DNA of 42,093 nt. Origin: Verrucomicrobiota bacterium. Its GTDB lineage: Bacteria > Verrucomicrobiota > Verrucomicrobiia > Opitutales > JAKPNF01. A program made the position numbers and the translations under genes. The DNA lies in the NCBI GenBank assembly GCA_029548565.1, contig JAKPNF010000146.1, positions 1-42,093 on the forward strand, read 5' to 3'. Shown here in pieces: positions 36,579 through 42,093 of this stretch. The notes under the pieces were generated by a model. It saw nothing but the letters and a program-made list of their open reading frames with translations, was not told the origin of the DNA and did not search any database. Each line of letters begins with the position of its first letter. The first letter of the stretch is position 1.

Positions 36579-38078
36579 ATGGCCGCACCCGACAGCAACC
36601 GCTTTGCCGCCGCCCATAGCCGGCGCATGCGCGGCCAAAAAAGCGCGCGCACATCGACGCGAGAAAAGATCGTGCTGTTTGTCAGCTGCGTGCTCGTCGC
36701 GCAGTTGCCGTGGATTTTCGGGGGTATCCATATCGTCGCGCAGGAAATAAACATGGCGCTGGTGCTGGCGGGATTTTTCGCGCTGTTCATGCCGCTGAAA
36801 GACCCCGACAGCCCCACCCCCTCTAAAAATTTGCACGCGCTTGTGCGCTTTCCTGTCTTCTGGCTTACGCTCGGGTTTCTGGGCTACGTCATCATCCAGT
36901 TTCTCAATCCGTACGCCTGCTACAAGGTCGGATTATTCAACGGCGTGCACATGGTGTGGCAAGCACCGCTGGAACACATAAAATGGCTACCCAGCGGATT
37001 GGATGTGCCCTACTACGACATGAGCGGTGCGCGTTACGCCCTCTACTGGGCAGCGCCGCTATTGATGATGAGCGTGCTGAAAATCGGCCTGACACGCCGG
37101 CGCAGCTGGATGATCCTCATCTGGACGAGCATCCTGACCGCCTGTTTGATGTGCGTGCTGGCGATCGCAGTACGCCTGAGCGGGTCGGACAAAATGCTGT
37201 GGCTGTACCAAAGCGGGCAATGGGCCGTTTTTCTTTTCGGCAGCTTCGTCAACAACACCCATGGCGCCACGTACTGCTATTTGAATCTCGCGTTGGCGCT
37301 GGGCGTTTTTCTGCATTGGCGCGAACAGGACATTGAAAAAAATCGCCTCTCCGGCAGACATTGGCTGTGCATTTTTCCGGTGATCGTACTGCTGGCGGGC
37401 ATCGGTTACGCGGGCTCGCGCGCCAGTTTCATCATCGCGGCCGTTTTATGCGCGATGCTCTTTGTCTTCGCCGCCATGGCCGCCATTCGACGGCGGCGTA
37501 TGGGCGCACTGAAAATCATGTTCGTCAGCCTCACGGCGGGCGTTTTAGTCTGTGCGGCGGGCGGATATGCCTCCATTGAATATCAGCTCTCCGCTTTGAA
37601 ACGTTTTGAATTACTCGATTCGCAAAGTTCTGTCGCAGGACGCCTGACCTTCATCAAGGTAGCAGCCGACGTGGTGAAGGAAAGGCCGCTATGGGGACAT
37701 GGCGGCGGGAGTTTCTTTTATTCCAGCGACAAATACACGCGCGGCAACCCCGCCTTTGTCACTACCGTGGAGCACGGAAAAACCGCCCCCTTCCAACTGG
37801 AACACGCCCACTGCGACTGGCTGGAATTCCCCGCCGACGTGGGCATAGCAGGCAGCCTGTTTTTGCTGGCCATACTGGTCTATTGGCTGGCAAATATCCT
37901 GCCACACCTGCGGACAGCCTCACCGCTGGTCTGGTACTTGTTGTTGGGATTGCTACTACTTGGCATGCAGGGGACCATTGACTTTCCCGCCGCCTGTCCG
38001 GCAGTCGTGTTCACCGCCATTTTGATGTGTGTGGGCGCCGCTGTTGTGGGCAAACGGCAAGCAAGAGCCCTTCACTGA
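36579..38078 (+). CDS. O-antigen ligase / WaaL-like polytopic membrane protein
   Basis: Many TM segments; GSRASFIIAAVLCAML; GHGGGSFFYSSDKYTRGNPAF; EHAHCDWLEFPADVGIAGSLFLLAIL. Confidence 0.8.
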   Translation: MAAPDSNRFAAAHSRRMRGQKSARTSTREKIVLFVSCVLVAQLPWIFGGIHIVAQEINMALVLAGFFALFMPLKDPDSPTPSKNLHALVRFPVFWLTLGFLGYVIIQFLNPYACYKVGLFNGVHMVWQAPLEHIKWLPSGLDVPYYDMSGARYALYWAAPLLMMSVLKIGLTRRRSWMILIWTSILTACLMCVLAIAVRLSGSDKMLWLYQSGQWAVFLFGSFVNNTHGATYCYLNLALALGVFLHWREQDIEKNRLSGRHWLCIFPVIVLLAGIGYAGSRASFIIAAVLCAMLFVFAAMAAIRRRRMGALKIMFVSLTAGVLVCAAGGYASIEYQLSALKRFELLDSQSSVAGRLTFIKVAADVVKERPLWGHGGGSFFYSSDKYTRGNPAFVTTVEHGKTAPFQLEHAHCDWLEFPADVGIAGSLFLLAILVYWLANILPHLRTASPLVWYLLLGLLLLGMQGTIDFPAACPAVVFTAILMCVGAAVVGKRQARALH

Positions 38079-38081
38079 CCG

Positions 38082-40577
38082 ATGCGCGCAGGTTTCTCAG
38101 ATGCTCTGAAGGCCGCTGTTGTGTGCGGGTTTCTATGCCTGCCGCTGGGTGCGCAAGTAGTGCTCATCGACGCACAGGGGCAACCCGCACGTGTGCAAAG
38201 CCCCGAAAGACTCACCGAACAACAACGACAGGCCGTCGATGATTTTTCGCGCGTGCTAAACCGCATGGCACAAATGGCCACACCTGCGCACAGTGAGGCT
38301 GAAGCGGGTGCCGTTGTGCTGGAATGCACAAATGAAATTCCCGAGGATATTCGAGATAACGAGCGTTTTTTTGTGCGCTCACATGACAACACACTCACAA
38401 TCAGCGCCAAGACCCCACTTGGCTTTTGCCAGGGTGTTTACTGGTTCTTGCGTACCCATGCGGGCGTGCGTTGGTACACACCGGACATTAATGGAGAATT
38501 CATTTCCAAGAAGGAAATCCCCTGGATTTTGCCTGCGATGGAGCAGTCGCCAGCGCCATCTTTTCTCAGCCGTCAAATCTACGGTTTACACGGCGCAGCA
38601 GGACAACGTTGGGCATTGCGCAACGGGATAGGCAATCCTTTCTCGATGGGGCACGCCTTGGGAAGAATAATCAATGGCGATGTCCTGAAAAAAAATCCCG
38701 CGTGGCGCGGATTTTTCGCGGGCAAGGAAAATCCGGCCACCGACGCGGCCGCACGCCAGTATCATCCCGAACTTACCGAAGAGGCGTGCGCGCGTTTTTG
38801 CGGACAGCAGGCGGCGCGTTTTTTTGAGAAAAATCCGCGGGCCTTTTCCTATTCGCTGAGCCTGGACGACCATCCGCGTTTTTCGCAGTCTCAAAAAGCG
38901 GTTGAAGCACGCGGGGCGCTGCATTTTTACCGCAGCTTGCCCGATTATTCGGACACGGTGTTCGCCTTCATGAACACGGCCGCGCACGAACTCCAAAAAA
39001 CCGGGTTTAAAAACAAATATATCGGGTGCCTTTCCTACCAATGGAACACCGACACACCGTCCTTCGCGCTTGAAAAAAACATCATCCCTTTCGTGTGCAG
39101 CGACCGCAGTTTTTGGCACGACCCAAAGTTCCGCGAAGACGAGACAGGCCTGCTTAAACGCTGGGCGAATAGCGGCACCGAGTTTTTCGGCATTTACGAC
39201 TACCTGTACGGCAATCCTTTCCTTATCCCACGCCCGCTTGAGCTGCTGCCACAGTGGCTCAAGCGCGCCCACCAAATCGGCGCACGCGCTTATTTCGCCG
39301 AGGCGATTCCCGTGCCGCAGTACGATACCCAAAAACTCTGGGTACTCATGCAACTGCTGTGGGATATCGATGCCGATGCCTCGCAACTGCAATCGCAATG
39401 GTACGCCCAGCAATACGGCGGGGCGGCCGCACCGGTGCGCGCCTTTTTTTCGCTCTGGGAAGACGCCTGGCACACGCAAAAGGAAAACATCTATTGGCTG
39501 CGCGGTTATCACGACGAGACACAGGGACTTTTGGCAACCCCCGCACAACTCGGCGAAATGGCCAACCTGCTGCGCGAGGCGCAACAGCAGGCAAACGAGC
39601 TTTCTCACAGCGCGGCCGTCGCCGCGCTCACGCAGCGTTTTCGTTTTAGCGAGGCGTTTTGCAAAATGGAACTGGCGAAAGCCAAGCTGGCGCGCGCGGC
39701 ACAGCCCACGCGTTACCACGAGGCACAGCGCCTCTACGAAAACCTCACCGCCTTTTTGGCCGCGCAGGCGCGTTTTGATATCCAGTGCGCCCGCCCTTAT
39801 GCCCTGGGCAAACGAAGCGTACAGCTAACCGTGCGCGCCGACCCAAGCGCCGAGGCCGCCCTCAAGCTCGCGCGCTGGGCGCGCGAGCGCGGGCGCGGCG
39901 CGCTTTCGCAAAAATGGCTCGCACCGCTGGCCGGGCACAGCGCGGCCTCGGCGCAGCTCAAGCAGGCATTGCAATGTGTTTACGCGCCACAAAGCCCGCA
40001 TGCAAAGCGTATTCATTTTTTAGATACAGATTGGTCCCAAACCCGGGCTGCCAACGGCGACGACGTCAACCCCTTGTGGCTGCAATACGATGGCACGCTG
40101 CCACGGGATTTTGGAGCGCTCATCCAGCGGGCGCCGGCACTCGCACTCACATACCACACGGACGAGGCGAATAATGTATATGCTCGGCTAAGCGGTGCCA
40201 AAAACTTTCATCTTTATCGCGTGGAAACACCCATTCAAGCAAACGCCTGGCGCGTGGATATGCGCGGCCAAGTGTCTGAGGGCACCATCATTTTGCTGCG
40301 CCTTTGGGCCAGGAATCCGGACGGAATCATTCACCAAATCGAAGAGCGCCTTTATCCGGGCAACTACACACAGTGGCGATCGCTGCGGACCGTCTTGCCA
40401 CAGGGAATCGCCCCGTCAAAATGCGCGTTTAGCCTCATCGTCTCCCATCAGGGCGAAGGAGACTGGATCGATATCAAACCCGCCAACCCGTTAGGGTTTG
40501 ACGCGGCAAAAACAACACCGTACAACAAGAAAAACAACCCGCTAAAATTCCTACGGCACGCCCGCGGCAAACTATAA
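38082..40577 (+). CDS. DUF4838-domain secreted protein
   Basis: LGFCQGVYWFLRTHAGVRWYTPDINGEFISKK..., central WFDYLYGNP-like segment (IYDYLYGNPFLIPRPLELLPQWLKRAHQIGARAYFAEAIP). Confidence 0.72.
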   Translation: MRAGFSDALKAAVVCGFLCLPLGAQVVLIDAQGQPARVQSPERLTEQQRQAVDDFSRVLNRMAQMATPAHSEAEAGAVVLECTNEIPEDIRDNERFFVRSHDNTLTISAKTPLGFCQGVYWFLRTHAGVRWYTPDINGEFISKKEIPWILPAMEQSPAPSFLSRQIYGLHGAAGQRWALRNGIGNPFSMGHALGRIINGDVLKKNPAWRGFFAGKENPATDAAARQYHPELTEEACARFCGQQAARFFEKNPRAFSYSLSLDDHPRFSQSQKAVEARGALHFYRSLPDYSDTVFAFMNTAAHELQKTGFKNKYIGCLSYQWNTDTPSFALEKNIIPFVCSDRSFWHDPKFREDETGLLKRWANSGTEFFGIYDYLYGNPFLIPRPLELLPQWLKRAHQIGARAYFAEAIPVPQYDTQKLWVLMQLLWDIDADASQLQSQWYAQQYGGAAAPVRAFFSLWEDAWHTQKENIYWLRGYHDETQGLLATPAQLGEMANLLREAQQQANELSHSAAVAALTQRFRFSEAFCKMELAKAKLARAAQPTRYHEAQRLYENLTAFLAAQARFDIQCARPYALGKRSVQLTVRADPSAEAALKLARWARERGRGALSQKWLAPLAGHSAASAQLKQALQCVYAPQSPHAKRIHFLDTDWSQTRAANGDDVNPLWLQYDGTLPRDFGALIQRAPALALTYHTDEANNVYARLSGAKNFHLYRVETPIQANAWRVDMRGQVSEGTIILLRLWARNPDGIIHQIEERLYPGNYTQWRSLRTVLPQGIAPSKCAFSLIVSHQGEGDWIDIKPANPLGFDAAKTTPYNKKNNPLKFLRHARGKL

Positions 40578-40613
40578 GTGTGCCAGGCTTTTCATCCAGC
40601 ATCATTCACCGAC

Positions 40614-41756
40614 ATGCCCTCGCACAAGACACTCGTTTTTTTGGAAAAACTTTCCGGACATTATTGGGAATACACCCATCACAGCTACCAGTGTGCCTTG
40701 AAAAATCCGCATAGGCGCTTTGTCTTCGTGCTGCGCGAAACCGAAAGGACGCTGTTAGACGAAAATAATTTTCCACCCGCAGCGAATATTGAGATCAAAT
40801 GCTTTCCCAAGCGAGCCGGCAACGAACGCACGGGCATTGCGGCCGCCTGGCTTCACACGCGCGAACTGGCCCGCTGGATAAAATCGGAGCGCCCCGGCAG
40901 GGTTGTCCTTTTCATGCCCATAAGCTTCATGCCGTTTTTGGCATTTATGCCGGTGCGCTGCCCGCAAATCAACGGCGTCATCTATAATATTTATTTGTAC
41001 CGCTGGAAAAATTCAGGCCTGCTTACGCGCGCGCAAGACACGCTAAAATACCTGTTATTTTCCCGCGCAAAGCGCTTTGCCCGCCTGTTTATCCTCAACG
41101 ACAGGGGCGCCGCCGCCAAACTCAACCGCATTTACAAAACAAAAAAATTCCGGTGGATTGCCGACCCGTTCGCCGGCGTGGACTGCGCGCAACCCAAAAC
41201 CCTTTGCAGCGAGTTGGGTGTTCAGCCGGGGCAAAAAGTGTTTTTGCATTTCGGCGCCATGACGCAGCGCAAAGGAACGCTGGATATTCTCGATGCGATC
41301 TTGATAAGCGCAAAGACATCGCTCAAGGATATGCACTTCATTTTTGCGGGGAAAATTCTGAATGATATCCGCGAGGCTTTCTACAAAAAAGTCGCCGCCG
41401 CGCGCACGCTGACAAACATCCACGTGTACGACCAGCGCGTGCCTTTTTCGCAACTGGCCTCGCTGCTGCAAACCTGCCACTGCATTGTCATTCCTTACAA
41501 AAACGTGCACCAAAGCAGCGGCGCGCTGGCCTACGCGGCCCAATACAAAAAGCCGCTTATCGCACCGGCCGACGGGCTGCTGGGGAAATTGATACGCCGC
41601 AACCACCTCGGCCTAACGTTGCCCGTGTGCGATGCCGAGGCGCTGCGAACGGCCTTCTCGCAGGATCTTTGCAAATATTTTGACAAAAACAAGGCGCAAA
41701 CCTACCTGCAAGATATCGATGCCGAGCGCTTTGCGCAAGCGCTGTTGGGCGATTAA
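40614..41756 (+). CDS. Glycosyltransferase (GT4-like C-terminal fold)
   Basis: KVFLHFGAMTQRKGTLDILDAIL, MHFIFAGKI, IHVYDQRVPFSQLASLLQTCHCIVIPYKNVHQSSGALAYAAQYKKPLIAPADGLLGKLI. Track ORF begins at GTG 40578. Confidence 0.78.
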   Translation: MPSHKTLVFLEKLSGHYWEYTHHSYQCALKNPHRRFVFVLRETERTLLDENNFPPAANIEIKCFPKRAGNERTGIAAAWLHTRELARWIKSERPGRVVLFMPISFMPFLAFMPVRCPQINGVIYNIYLYRWKNSGLLTRAQDTLKYLLFSRAKRFARLFILNDRGAAAKLNRIYKTKKFRWIADPFAGVDCAQPKTLCSELGVQPGQKVFLHFGAMTQRKGTLDILDAILISAKTSLKDMHFIFAGKILNDIREAFYKKVAAARTLTNIHVYDQRVPFSQLASLLQTCHCIVIPYKNVHQSSGALAYAAQYKKPLIAPADGLLGKLIRRNHLGLTLPVCDAEALRTAFSQDLCKYFDKNKAQTYLQDIDAERFAQALLGD

Positions 41757-42093
41757 TCACGGGCCACGTCCAAGCGAGCCGCGCGCAGGTGGCGGGGGTG
41801 GCGGCATGTGCGACGGTGGCGGATGATCGCCATACGGGAGGACTCCCGGCGCAGGTGGCCATGGTGCAATGGCAGGATGAAATGATGCGAAAGCATTCGG
41901 GCGGGACTGTTGGTCGGCGCGCATGCAATCGGCGCACAGTAACACCGCGGCAAACATCCCGAAAATATTTTGCTGGTATCCGTGAAAAAATTGCTGTGAA
42001 ACCTGGTAGGTTATCACACCCAGGATCCAGTAGTTCAGCATGTTTCCCCGAACAAGATACAACGCACCGCGCAACATGCCGTAAGCGGCGATC
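41757..42093 (-). CDS. Hypothetical membrane protein with proline-rich C-terminus, 5'-truncated by window end
   Basis: Frame is open to the window edge (IAAYGMLRGALYLVRG...), ending HMPPPPPPARGSLGRGP. Confidence 0.5.
   Translation of the reverse strand, partial: IAAYGMLRGALYLVRGNMLNYWILGVITYQVSQQFFHGYQQNIFGMFAAVLLCADCMRADQQSRPNAFASFHPAIAPWPPAPGVLPYGDHPPPSHMPPPPPPARGSLGRGP

Noticed and set aside
38586-39719. 377-aa ORF antisense to the DUF4838 gene
   Set aside because: Shadow ORF without motifs; the sense gene is well supported.
41757-41850. Proline-rich tail (PPPPPPARGSLGRGP) as a novel effector
   Set aside because: The gene is truncated by the window end and the tail is low complexity; insufficient evidence.

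Overview
Gram-negative, GC-rich chromosomal window, possibly Verrucomicrobiota-like (inference from family content only). It carries about 28 protein-coding genes. These include a 5'-truncated GH116-like glucosylceramidase, an AddA/AddB-like helicase-nuclease pair, an MscS/YbdG-type channel, a sugar transferase, GH32 and GH51 enzymes with an unassigned TIM-barrel secreted protein, type-3 proS, xseA, an FKBP PPIase, an FmdB-like protein, an M50 protease, lolD/lolE-like genes and lysS. Further on are a DUF3696-type ABC ATPase plus PLD-like protein pair, gcvT/gcvH, a PEGA lipoprotein, a CNNM/CBS protein, lgt, and a surface-sugar cluster (UDP-xylose synthase, kdsB, kdsD, O-antigen ligase, DUF4838, glycosyltransferase). 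No rRNA, tRNA or CRISPR was recognised. The most unusual content is intergenic. (1) There are three copies of a TA-bounded, terminally inverted, MITE-like element (165, 248 and 165 bp), each between convergent genes. The ends and central stem covary within each copy. (2) A second dispersed family has two hairpins joined by a CCCCTTTCCCAAAAAACTTTT-like linker. It always lies just downstream of a stop codon in sense orientation. The second hairpin changes sequence but keeps its pairing, and one pair forms a BIME-like head-to-head array. MITE copy 3 has inserted into a member of family 2, which reconstructs an empty site and a TA target duplication. The best protein-level candidate for an undescribed system is the ATPase + PLD-like pair at 26137-28794. 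All calls were made by eye; no searches were run.
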